A stretch of DNA of 43,223 bases from Oscillospiraceae bacterium (lineage in GTDB: Bacteria; Bacillota; Clostridia; UBA1212; UBA1255), in contig SVJD01000015.1 of the NCBI GenBank assembly GCA_015069165.1, positions 1-43,223 of the forward strand, in the 5' to 3' direction. Shown here piece after piece: positions 1 to 6,772 of the stretch (the first letter of the stretch is position 1; every line of letters starts with the position of its first letter). The notes beneath the pieces are model-generated. The model worked only from the letters and a program-made list of their open reading frames with translations, had not been told where the DNA came from and made no database searches. The position numbers and the translations under genes are program-made.

Positions 1-222
1 GGGACTTTTTCTTTTGTATTTTCTTTTAAGAAAATAATCTTTAGTAAAAAATATGTCTATGTAAGTAATTTTCAATTCTAAAACTAAATTTCATCCAATA
101 AAAACCACTTTTGTTCATTCAAAAACCTCAAAAGTCCTCAAATAACCACCGACAAGCTAATAATACACCAATATATGCAAGAATGCAATACCTTTTCTAT
201 AGTTTTCAGAAAAAATTTTTCA

Positions 223-268
223 TAAAAAAAACAGAGCTGTTTGCAATAAAAATCGCAACAACTCTGCT
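223..268 (-). terminator. Rho-independent terminator behind the small acidic ORF
   Basis: Read on the minus strand, an imperfect stem (AGAGTTGTTGCG pairing with GCAAACAGCTCT, one bulge) with an AT loop is followed by a run of eight T. It lies about 20 bp beyond the stop codon at 288. It would end the leftward XRE, peptidase and small-ORF transcript. Bases 1-222 hold nothing I can recognise. Confidence 0.7.
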
Positions 269-287
269 TTACTTAACGATATCTATA

Positions 288-524
288 TTATTCTTTTTTT
301 TCAAACTTTTCGTACGAAACCGGAACATCGAACATATTTTCATACGAATCTGCCTCTGCTTCATCAAACGGAACCCTTTGCACATATCCCGTAGTATCAG
401 TTGCTGAAGCAACAGGGTTATGCAAAAAAGCATCTCTTGAATAATCAACCGCAGTTAAAATACCATCATAATTTTCTAATTGTTTTTTATCGTTATCTGT
501 ATCATAAATGCTGTTTGGATTCAT
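288..524 (-). CDS. Small acidic protein of unknown function
   Basis: I do not recognise this 78-residue protein. It is rich in Asp and Glu, has no signal peptide or membrane segment, and shows no Cys/His metal site. I start it at the ATG at 524 (Met-Asn-Pro-Asn) because an AAGGAA ribosome site lies 10 bases upstream; a GTG three codons earlier overlaps that site and is less likely. It follows the metallopeptidase gene by about 90 bp and ends just before a terminator, so it is probably the last gene of the XRE/peptidase unit or a short unit of its own. The gap before it holds a perfect palindrome (GAATAC-ATT-GTATTC, 557-571). Function could be an accessory or substrate of the peptidase/repressor pair, but nothing in the sequence proves this. 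Confidence 0.6.
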   Translation of the reverse strand: MNPNSIYDTDNDKKQLENYDGILTAVDYSRDAFLHNPVASATDTTGYVQRVPFDEAEADSYENMFDVPVSYEKFEKKE

Positions 525-556
525 TTTTAGCACTTTCCTTTTGCATTTTAAAATTT

Positions 557-571
557 GAATACATTGTATTC
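557..571. promoter_or_regulatory. Perfect palindrome, candidate operator
   Basis: GAATAC-ATT-GTATTC, 6-bp arms around 3 bases, lies between the metallopeptidase gene and the small acidic ORF, about 33 bp upstream of the latter's start. On the minus strand it is preceded by AC, giving the ACGAA half-site seen in the dinB control region, but the other half does not match. No convincing promoter was found beside it, so the operator reading is tentative. Confidence 0.35.
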
Positions 572-613
572 GTGCATTAGTATGTGCAAAAATATAAAAA
601 CTTTACATAAAAA

Positions 614-1120
614 TCAATTTGCCAAAAAATCACTGTCACATAACACAGGGACATTGTATTTTATACCGTTTTTACTGTAGCTTTTCATCTTAAACGCCAT
701 CAATTCCGGCGCAACTCCCAAAATAGAACAAACTCTGAAAAAATCAGCTTCTTCCGATAATAAATTATCTAATTCTTCGTTATCAATGAGCAAATTAGCC
801 GCAAAAACATTAGCCTCATATTCCGGACCTGATTTTATGTTATAAAAACCCATTTCTTTTAAAGGAGCCTCTTGTGCAAGACCTTCGTGCAAAATATGGT
901 GTCCTAATTCATGCGCTGCAACAGTCCGCATTTGGTATTGATCCAAATTACCGTTAATCACAACATACGGCTGTCCGAAAAGCACATAATAGAACGCTTT
1001 AAGTTTTGTAAAATCATAATTATATTTCACCGGAACACCAAGAGCTTCTAATATTTCAAACGGATCGCTTGTGGCAAAATCTTTTTTTAATTGATTAACC
1101 TTTTCAATAATATAATCCAT
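614..1120 (-). CDS. ImmA/IrrE family zinc metallopeptidase
   Basis: This 168-residue protein has the zincin motif HELGHHILHE, with His70, Glu71 and His74 forming HEXXH. A downstream EYEANVFAANLL segment (about residues 100-111) supplies the third metal-ligand Glu of the family. It lacks a signal peptide and should act in the cytoplasm. Family members cleave a partner XRE repressor encoded next door: ImmA cleaves ImmR in ICEBs1, and IrrE cleaves DdrO in Deinococcus. The partner here is the XRE gene ending one base upstream of this ATG, so the two are translationally linked. The inference is that this enzyme inactivates that repressor on a stress signal. No integrase or conjugation gene is nearby, so it does not look like part of an intact mobile element within this window. 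Confidence 0.9.
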   Translation of the reverse strand: MDYIIEKVNQLKKDFATSDPFEILEALGVPVKYNYDFTKLKAFYYVLFGQPYVVINGNLDQYQMRTVAAHELGHHILHEGLAQEAPLKEMGFYNIKSGPEYEANVFAANLLIDNEELDNLLSEEADFFRVCSILGVAPELMAFKMKSYSKNGIKYNVPVLCDSDFLAN

Positions 1121-1121
1121 A

Positions 1122-1529
1122 TTATTTCTTTACAACATTCTTCTTTGAATCGAAATACAGCTCGGTAATTGCCCGAAAGAAAGCTTCCTTGTCCTCCTCT
1201 GCAAGTTCTCCGCCTGCAAATAAAGCCTGTGCGCTCTCAATCAGATAATTCGCTTGTGCCTTTCCTGTCTTTCCGAATTTACTCTCTGCCTCGCCTATAA
1301 ACATTTCGTTTTCTCTCATAATAGAAAGCTCTTGTTCCGAAAGAAAATAACTGACATCTTCATTAAGTGCCGCAGCCAATTTAATAATAATCTCTGTACT
1401 TTGAGGCTTTCTTATATTTCCCTCATAGTACTGAATGCATCTTGCGGTAACATTAACTTTCTCTGCCAATTCTTTTTGCGTAAGACCGGCATTTTTTCTT
1501 GCTTTTTTTATTTTATCTCCGATTTCCAT
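1122..1529 (-). CDS. XRE-family transcriptional regulator
   Basis: This 135-residue protein has an N-terminal HTH_3 domain at about residues 6-60: GLTQKELAEKVNVTARCIQYYE is split across helices 2 and 3, followed by a Pro and the usual LAAALNEDVSYFL end. The C-terminal 70 residues are helical, acidic and unclassified. They would be the dimerisation or cleavage region if the adjacent metallopeptidase acts on it. The gene is divergent from dinB, and the 211-bp region between them carries near-consensus promoters for both directions plus repeated ACGAA-N6-TTCGT boxes, so autoregulation and control of dinB are likely (inference). The ribosome site before the ATG is weak, which may keep expression low. 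Confidence 0.9.
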   Translation of the reverse strand: MEIGDKIKKARKNAGLTQKELAEKVNVTARCIQYYEGNIRKPQSTEIIIKLAAALNEDVSYFLSEQELSIMRENEMFIGEAESKFGKTGKAQANYLIESAQALFAGGELAEEDKEAFFRAITELYFDSKKNVVKK

Positions 1530-1561
1530 TTAACTCACACTTTCTTGTCAAAATTCACATT

Positions 1562-1577
1562 ACGAAAAGTTTTTCGT
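1562..1577. promoter_or_regulatory. Box O1, ACGAA-N6-TTCGT
   Basis: Perfect inverted repeat ACGAA-AAGTTT-TTCGT, 10 bp before the dinB -35 element and 33 bp upstream of the XRE start codon. It has the same 16-bp length and arms as box O3. The binding protein is unknown; the divergent XRE repressor or LexA are the obvious candidates. Confidence 0.6.
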
Positions 1578-1586
1578 TTTTATGGG

Positions 1587-1615
1587 TTGACACGCATTTT
1601 TGTTCGTGTTATAAT
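1587..1615 (+). promoter_or_regulatory. dinB promoter, perfect sigma-A consensus
   Basis: TTGACA (1587-1592), 17 bp, TATAAT (1610-1615). Both hexamers are exact. Transcription should start near 1622, leaving a leader of about 119 bases before the dinB ATG. So strong a promoter in front of an error-prone polymerase implies tight repression, and box O2 lies between the two hexamers. Confidence 0.85.
1592..1607. promoter_or_regulatory. Box O2, imperfect copy within the dinB promoter spacer
   Basis: ACGCA-TTTTTG-TTCGT is a one-mismatch copy of the 16-bp box. It occupies the spacer between the -35 and -10 elements of the dinB promoter, where binding would block RNA polymerase directly. Confidence 0.5.
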
Positions 1616-1628
1616 CCGGCTTGTAAAA

Positions 1629-1644
1629 ACGAATTGCCGTTCGT
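1629..1644. promoter_or_regulatory. Box O3, ACGAA-N6-TTCGT
   Basis: ACGAA-TTGCCG-TTCGT is a perfect inverted repeat located just past the predicted dinB start site and over the predicted start site of the opposing promoter. Its inner part, CGAAT-TGCC-GTTCG, differs by one base from the Firmicutes LexA box CGAAC-N4-GTTCG, so LexA binding is a real alternative to the XRE protein. Confidence 0.6.
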
Positions 1645-1648
1645 CAGT

Positions 1649-1677
1649 ATGATACAACCATTCGTGTTGTTTGTCAA
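1649..1677 (-). promoter_or_regulatory. Promoter for the XRE-metallopeptidase unit
   Basis: On the minus strand TTGACA (1677-1672), 17 bp, TATCAT (1654-1649); 11 of 12 bases match consensus. Transcription would start near 1642 and run leftward across the dinB promoter to the XRE gene, giving a leader of about 113 bases. The spacer holds a further ACGAA half-site (1665-1661) and an ACAAC/GTTGT inverted repeat (1654-1670). Confidence 0.7.
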
Positions 1678-1740
1678 TAGCAAACGGTAAATAAAAATAC
1701 AATAGGACAAAAGCCTTTACGGTCAGAAAGGAACAGAAAA

Positions 1741-2958
1741 ATGGAAAGAATAATACTTCACTGCGATATAAATAATTGTTATGCCTCTATAGAATGTGCA
1801 GAGAACCCGTCTCTCAGAGGCAAGCCCATTGCCGTATGCGGAGATTCAGAGGAACGCCACGGTATTGTACTTGCAAAAAGCCAAGAAGCAAAGGAATGCG
1901 GCGTACAAACAGGCGAAACTATTTGGCAGGCGAAGTTAAAATGCCCTTCTCTTATTATTGTAAAGCCAAATTTCGATATATATTTAAAATATTCAAAAGC
2001 CGCACGCGATATTTATTATCGCTTCACTGATAAAATAGAGTCTTTCGGACTTGATGAATGTTGGCTTGATGTAACAGGCAGTACAAAACTTTTCGGTTCA
2101 GGCGGAGAAATAGCCGAACTCATCAGAAAAACAATCCACGCGGAGTTGGGTATAACAATTTCTGTGGGAGTAAGTTTCAACAAAGTATTCGCAAAACTCG
2201 CATCAGATTTAAAAAAGCCGAATGCTGTTACTGTAATTGATAAAAAAACTTTCAAGAAAAGGGTTTGGCCTTTACCTGCAGAATATTTAATGGGTGTCGG
2301 CCGTAGTACTTTAAAAACATTACATTCCCTGTACATCAAGACAATCGGAGATATAGCAAAAGAATCCCCTGAATATCTCAAAAAAGTTTTGGGTAAATGC
2401 GGCGTTCAACTTTGGGAATACGCACAAGGATTGGAAAACAGCCCTGTGTCTGATTGTGATTTTTCCTCCCCTGTAAAAAGCATCGGACATGGTATAACTA
2501 CTCCCGCCGATTTAAAAAGCAACGACGAAGCGTGGCACCTCATATTCGCACTTTCCGAAACAATCGGAAAAAAGCTACGCAGTAACAGACTTGCAACAAA
2601 TGGTATACAAATTTCAATTCGTGACAGCGAGTTCCAAAACCATAATTTTCAATGTGTTTTGCCTTCCCCTACTCAAAGCTCATTGGCTATTTCAAGACAG
2701 GTTTACTCTCTTTTTTCAAAAAAGTATGCATGGAAATATAATATTCGCTCTATTACAGTCCGTGCAATAAACCTTGTGCCTTACGGAACGCCTTACCAAT
2801 TGGATTTGTGGGGTAATACACAAAAAATTACCAAATTAGAAAAAATCGAATCCACAATGGACAAATTGCAACACCGTTTCGGCGATAATATTGTGAACTA
2901 CGCTATGATAATGTACGATCGCAATCACTACTCTTTTTGCGAAAGAAAAGCAAAATAA
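1741..2958 (+). CDS. dinB: Y-family DNA polymerase (Pol IV / DinB type)
   Basis: This 405-residue error-prone translesion polymerase begins HCDINNCYASIE (catalytic Asp9, steric-gate Tyr14) and carries the second catalytic pair in SFGLDECWLD (Asp105, Glu106). The central KSIGHGITTP segment starts the little-finger region. A QLDLW pentapeptide near the C terminus fits a beta-clamp binding motif of the QLxLF type. The start follows an AAAGGAAC ribosome site. Expression comes from a perfect sigma-A promoter covered by repeated operator-like boxes, and the gene is divergent from an XRE repressor/metallopeptidase pair, which suggests damage-inducible control. UvrX/UmuC-like relatives share this architecture, so the exact subfamily is less certain than the enzyme class. 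Confidence 0.93.
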   Translation: MERIILHCDINNCYASIECAENPSLRGKPIAVCGDSEERHGIVLAKSQEAKECGVQTGETIWQAKLKCPSLIIVKPNFDIYLKYSKAARDIYYRFTDKIESFGLDECWLDVTGSTKLFGSGGEIAELIRKTIHAELGITISVGVSFNKVFAKLASDLKKPNAVTVIDKKTFKKRVWPLPAEYLMGVGRSTLKTLHSLYIKTIGDIAKESPEYLKKVLGKCGVQLWEYAQGLENSPVSDCDFSSPVKSIGHGITTPADLKSNDEAWHLIFALSETIGKKLRSNRLATNGIQISIRDSEFQNHNFQCVLPSPTQSSLAISRQVYSLFSKKYAWKYNIRSITVRAINLVPYGTPYQLDLWGNTQKITKLEKIESTMDKLQHRFGDNIVNYAMIMYDRNHYSFCERKAK

Positions 2959-2996
2959 AACCATTTATCCAAACCATATATACTTAAAAGTTTTTA

Positions 2997-3024
2997 TTGC
3001 AGTATCCGTTTGTTGAGGTATAAT
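2997..3024 (+). promoter_or_regulatory. Likely promoter of the amidohydrolase gene
   Basis: TTGCAG (2997-3002), 16 bp, TATAAT (3019-3024), ending 63 bp before the start codon. The -10 is exact and the -35 matches at four of six bases. No terminator was found between dinB and this promoter, so read-through from dinB is possible. Confidence 0.55.
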
Positions 3025-3087
3025 ATCATAGAAAAAAAGAATACTTATTATATTCTTATAAAACTATATAATAAATGAGGTTTTTTT

Positions 3088-3891
3088 ATGATAATAGATA
3101 CACATGCTCATACATTCCCCGATAAAATTGCCGAAAGAGCCATTCAACGTCTCGAAAAAATTTCCGGCATAAAAGCCGCAACAAATGGTACTGTTGCTGA
3201 TACACTTGCATACATGAAAAAGGTTAATGTTGATAAATTTTTAAATCTGAATATTGCAACATCTCCAACGCAACAAGCTACAATCAACATTACCGCAGCA
3301 GAAAACAACAAGAAGTATTCTGAAATGATTTCTACAGGTTCTGTACATCCCGACAACCCTGAGTCTGTCGAAGAACTTCATAGGATTAAAAGTTTATCCA
3401 TAAAAGCAATAAAATTACATCCTGATTATCAAGGATTCTTTATAGACGAAGAAAAACTTTTTCCTATTTATCAAACTTGTGCCGAATTAGATCTGCCGAT
3501 AATTTTTCATTCAGGTTGGGATTGTTACAGTCCGGAGCTTGTTCATGCTGTACCCGAAGCAAGCGCAAAAATAGCAAGAAAATTTCCAAAATTAAAAATG
3601 GTATTGGCTCATCTTGGCGGTTTAAAAATGTGGGATGACGTTTATGAGCATTTGGCAGGCATTGAAAATGTTTATTTTGATACTGCTATGGCTGCAACAT
3701 ATATAAAAGATATTGATGTTGCAATGAAAATAATAAATAAACATCCCATAGAAAATATTTTTTTAGGAAGCGACTGTCCTTGGGAATCTCCTGATATGTC
3801 TATAAAATTTGTAGACTCTTTACCTTTAACAGATAATGTTAAAGAAAAAATATTCCACAAAAATGCCGAAGCTTTCTTTGATATAAAATAA
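3088..3891 (+). CDS. Amidohydrolase-family metal-dependent hydrolase
   Basis: This 267-residue TIM-barrel hydrolase (amidohydrolase_2-like, COG2159) begins MIIDTHAHTF, with the metal-binding His6-x-His8. Later ligands appear in IIFHSGWD (His141), VLAHLGGL (His175) and FLGSDCPW (Asp229). The substrate cannot be told from sequence; relatives include decarboxylases and hydrolases of small cyclic or carboxylated compounds. There is no signal peptide, so it should be cytoplasmic. The start follows a GAGG ribosome site by seven T. The next gene, a small membrane protein, follows after 60 bp and has no evident functional link. Confidence 0.8.
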   Translation: MIIDTHAHTFPDKIAERAIQRLEKISGIKAATNGTVADTLAYMKKVNVDKFLNLNIATSPTQQATINITAAENNKKYSEMISTGSVHPDNPESVEELHRIKSLSIKAIKLHPDYQGFFIDEEKLFPIYQTCAELDLPIIFHSGWDCYSPELVHAVPEASAKIARKFPKLKMVLAHLGGLKMWDDVYEHLAGIENVYFDTAMAATYIKDIDVAMKIINKHPIENIFLGSDCPWESPDMSIKFVDSLPLTDNVKEKIFHKNAEAFFDIK

Positions 3892-3951
3892 TTCATAACT
3901 ACTGCCAATAGTTCATATTCTTAATTAACGAAAACTCTCCGGAGATTATAT

Positions 3952-4452
3952 ATGGGCTATATTCAAACACCAAATACACAAAAAAGCACATTTTCAAGAA
4001 AAGCTGCACGTGAAAAATCCAACGAGATACGCAAAAAATACATTCCGAATTCACGCAATCGCTTTTATTATCTGATTAAGGGAATATGTATGTCTGTTTC
4101 CATATCCGTTCCCTTATTCTTCATTATCGCTTATGCAATCAATATCACAGATTTTCCCGAGGAATATATGCCTCCGGCACTTCTAAGTACAATTTTAATA
4201 AGCATTGTCATTTCTTCTTTTTACGCAACTGCCGCTGCTAAATCAAAAGGTTGGTTTAATGGTACTCTTATAGGATTTATTTATATGTTTATACTCGTTA
4301 TTATAAGATGGGTATTAGAAAACCGCATTTCGTTTAATAAGGATATCCTTACCATGCTACTCTGCGGTTTACTTATAGGTTCTGTTTGCGGTATCGCCGG
4401 TTTAAATTTAGGCGACAAAATCAGAAATGCGGTATTCAAAAAACATGAGTAA
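3952..4452 (+). CDS. TIGR04086 family membrane protein
   Basis: This 166-residue protein has a basic N terminus of about 42 residues and then four hydrophobic segments, at roughly 43-65, 77-95, 102-122 and 133-153. The small, glycine-rich last helix (LLCGLLIGSVCGIAGLNLG) fits the TIGR04086 (YrzE-like) family of Clostridia and Bacilli, whose function is unknown. The start is supported by CGGAGATT eight bases upstream. It ends 8 bp from the convergent proA stop, with no clear terminator between them. Confidence 0.7.
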   Translation: MGYIQTPNTQKSTFSRKAAREKSNEIRKKYIPNSRNRFYYLIKGICMSVSISVPLFFIIAYAINITDFPEEYMPPALLSTILISIVISSFYATAAAKSKGWFNGTLIGFIYMFILVIIRWVLENRISFNKDILTMLLCGLLIGSVCGIAGLNLGDKIRNAVFKKHE

Positions 4453-4460
4453 AATATACA

Positions 4461-5744
4461 TTACTGCCTGATTTGACCGTTTCCGTTAATTACATATTTA
4501 ATAGTTGTTAATTCCATAAGCCCCATTGGACCTCTTGTATGAAGCTTTTGGTTACTTATACCGATTTCAGCACCAAATCCAAATTCAAATCCGTCCGTAA
4601 ATCTTGTTGAGGCATTTACGTATACGCAAGCCGCATCAACATTTTCTTGGAAATATTTAGCTTTATTATAGTTGTCGGTAATTATAGCTTCTGAATGTCC
4701 CGTTCCGTGATTATTGATATGTTCTACTGCCTCTTTGTAATCAGAAACAACTTTAATTGCCAAAATAAGGTCATCATATTCCGTATCCCAGTCCTCATGA
4801 CTTGCTTCTATAACAGTTGTATCCAAAAAAAGTTTGCTTAAAACAGTATATGTTTTGTCGCAACATCTAAGCTCTACCTTTTTTGTTGCAAGTTCTTTAG
4901 CAATAACAGGTAAAAAGCTTTCTGCAATTTCTGCGTTTACCAACAATGTCTCAGCAGCATTGCAAACAGACGGTCTTTGTGTTTTAGCATTCATTATTAC
5001 TGACACTGCCATTTCTTTATTAGCTTCGTTATCAATATAAACATGGCAATTTCCGGTACCTGTTTGAATTACAGGCACAGATGCATTATTTACGACAGCG
5101 CGAATCAATCCTGCTCCGCCTCTGGGAATTAACACATCAATATATTTATTAAGTCTCATCATTGCTGTTGCAATCTCGCGGTCAGTATTATCAAGAAGCT
5201 GTACACAATCTCTCGGCAAACCGGCATCTTCCAAAGCTTCCGCAAAAACAGAGGCAACAGCCATATTCGAGCGCAAAGCTTCTTTTCCCCCACGCAAAAT
5301 GCACGCATTGCCTGACTTTATACAAAGTCCTGCGGCGTCTGCCGTAACATTAGGTCTGGCTTCGAAAATAATACCTATCACTCCTAACGGAACTCTTTTT
5401 TTAATTATTTCAAGTCCGTTAGGTCTTTTATAACCTTCTATAATTGTTCCTATAGGATCATCAAGCGCAATCAGCTGTGTCAAACCTTCTGCCATACCTT
5501 TAATTCTGTCGGGTGTAAGGCGAAGTCTGTCTTGCATCGGAACTGACATTCCGTTTGCAGCAGCATTCTCCACATCAATTGTATTCTCTGCAATTATCTT
5601 ATCTGTGTTTTCTATCAAAAGTTTTGCGGCATTTGCCAAAACTTGGTTTTTAACGCCGGCAGAAGCAGTAGCCAATATATTGGCAGCTTTTTTAGCCTTA
5701 ACACCGTATTCCGTAATATATGAAATAATTTCATTTTCTGTCAT
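4461..5744 (-). CDS. proA: Glutamate-5-semialdehyde dehydrogenase (gamma-glutamyl phosphate reductase)
   Basis: This 427-residue aldehyde-dehydrogenase-superfamily enzyme catalyses the second step of proline synthesis, NADPH reduction of gamma-glutamyl phosphate. The catalytic Cys is in the RPSVCNAAETLLV segment. The typical RVPLGVIGIIFEARPN cofactor-fold region and the C-terminal HTRGPMGLMELTTIKYV signature are both present, and length is normal. Its ATG overlaps the proB stop codon by one base (TAATG), with GGAGGAG just upstream, so the two are translationally coupled. Active in the cytoplasm as partner of ProB. Confidence 0.97.
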   Translation of the reverse strand: MTENEIISYITEYGVKAKKAANILATASAGVKNQVLANAAKLLIENTDKIIAENTIDVENAAANGMSVPMQDRLRLTPDRIKGMAEGLTQLIALDDPIGTIIEGYKRPNGLEIIKKRVPLGVIGIIFEARPNVTADAAGLCIKSGNACILRGGKEALRSNMAVASVFAEALEDAGLPRDCVQLLDNTDREIATAMMRLNKYIDVLIPRGGAGLIRAVVNNASVPVIQTGTGNCHVYIDNEANKEMAVSVIMNAKTQRPSVCNAAETLLVNAEIAESFLPVIAKELATKKVELRCCDKTYTVLSKLFLDTTVIEASHEDWDTEYDDLILAIKVVSDYKEAVEHINNHGTGHSEAIITDNYNKAKYFQENVDAACVYVNASTRFTDGFEFGFGAEIGISNQKLHTRGPMGLMELTTIKYVINGNGQIRQ

Positions 5745-6565
5745 TATATATCTCCTCCTACAGGTTCAGAAGTTGCTATAAATAAAGTACCTACATCTTC
5801 ACCATCTAAAATACTATATATGATTTCCGGATCATTTCCGTTAGCAATAACAGCATTTGTGCCGTGTTCTGCCGCAAGTCTTGAAGCGTGAACCTTTGTA
5901 AGCATTCCGCCTGTGCCGAGTTTACTGCCCGCGCCGCCTGCCGCCGCTTCGATTTTCACAGACAAGTCGGAAATATTATGATACAAAACTGCATCAGGAT
6001 GTTCATTCGGATTTTGTGAATAATAGCCATCAATATCCGTGAGAATTATAAGCAAATCCGCACCGATAAGTCTTGCAACTATGCTTGAAAGGTTATCGTT
6101 ATCACCGAATTTAATCTCATCAACGGCAACTGTGTCGTTTTCATTTACGATAGGAATTACATTCATTTTAAGCAAGGCATTAAAAGTATTGAGTGAGTTT
6201 TTCTTAGATTCTTCACCGTCTATAATATTCTTTGTCAAAAGAACTTGTCCTGCGGTATAACCGTAATCTTCAAAAGCTCTGCCGTAAGTTCGCATCAAAT
6301 TAACTTGACCAACTGCAGCCACAGCTTGTCTTTCCTCAATGGTTCCGGGTTTTTCGGGAAGATTAAGTTTTGTTACACCTAAACCGACAGCTCCCGAGGA
6401 CACCAAAACGATTTCCTTACCTGTATTCATAAGGTCGGAAATTACTCTTGCCAAAGTCTGTATTCTTTTAAGGTTCGTCTTGCCATTTCCATATACGAGA
6501 GATGACGTACCTATTTTTACTACAATCCTCTTTGAATTTTTAAGCTTTGCTCTTGCTTCTATCAT
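5744..6565 (-). CDS. proB: Glutamate 5-kinase
   Basis: This 273-residue amino-acid-kinase-fold enzyme phosphorylates glutamate as the first step of proline synthesis. Visible motifs are RIVVKIGTSSL near the N terminus, LVSSGAVGLG, NENDTVAVDEIKFGDND for substrate binding, and KLGTGGMLTKVHAS near the C terminus. It stops before the PUA domain found in the 367-residue E. coli enzyme; this short form is common in Firmicutes. I choose the ATG at 6565, which has an AAGAGA ribosome site, over a TTG two codons upstream. A promoter lies about 60 bp upstream; the short leader shows no T-box or other riboswitch that I can see. Confidence 0.96.
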   Translation of the reverse strand: MIEARAKLKNSKRIVVKIGTSSLVYGNGKTNLKRIQTLARVISDLMNTGKEIVLVSSGAVGLGVTKLNLPEKPGTIEERQAVAAVGQVNLMRTYGRAFEDYGYTAGQVLLTKNIIDGEESKKNSLNTFNALLKMNVIPIVNENDTVAVDEIKFGDNDNLSSIVARLIGADLLIILTDIDGYYSQNPNEHPDAVLYHNISDLSVKIEAAAGGAGSKLGTGGMLTKVHASRLAAEHGTNAVIANGNDPEIIYSILDGEDVGTLFIATSEPVGGDI

Positions 6566-6624
6566 TTTCAATATCTCTTTTCTGAATGTTTATTATGCCT
6601 TTAAAATTTAGAGCACTCCATGGA

Positions 6625-6653
6625 AGTATAGCAAATTTTGCCGTAAAAAACAA
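6625..6653 (-). promoter_or_regulatory. proBA promoter
   Basis: On the minus strand TTGTTT (6653-6648), 17 bp, TATACT (6630-6625). The -10 matches five of six bases and the -35 only three, so this is a moderate call. The predicted leader is about 53 bases. Confidence 0.5.
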
Positions 6654-6708
6654 TCAATTACTTAGCTGAAATTTTTTTAAAAATTTTCTTTGCAATTATT
6701 TCCCGGGC

Positions 6709-6731
6709 AATAATTTTTCGGCAAAATTATT
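6709..6731. repeat. AT-rich perfect inverted repeat upstream of comEA
   Basis: AATAATTTT and AAAATTATT are exact 9-bp complementary arms around TCGGC-type loop bases, about 40 bp before the comEA start and about 65 bp past the proB promoter. It could be an operator shared by the divergent genes or an accidental AT palindrome. Confidence 0.35.
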
Positions 6732-6772
6732 TTATACTTATAACACTACAAATTTCGAATGGCGGTGTTACT

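Noticed and set aside
288-1529. Integrative element suggested by XRE-ImmA
   Set aside because: No integrase, excisionase, relaxase or attachment repeat could be found in the window. The left edge is close, so an element extending outside cannot be fully excluded.
6566-6624. T-box or riboswitch upstream of proBA
   Set aside because: The leader is only about 53 bases and shows no T-box sequence or terminator/antiterminator pair.
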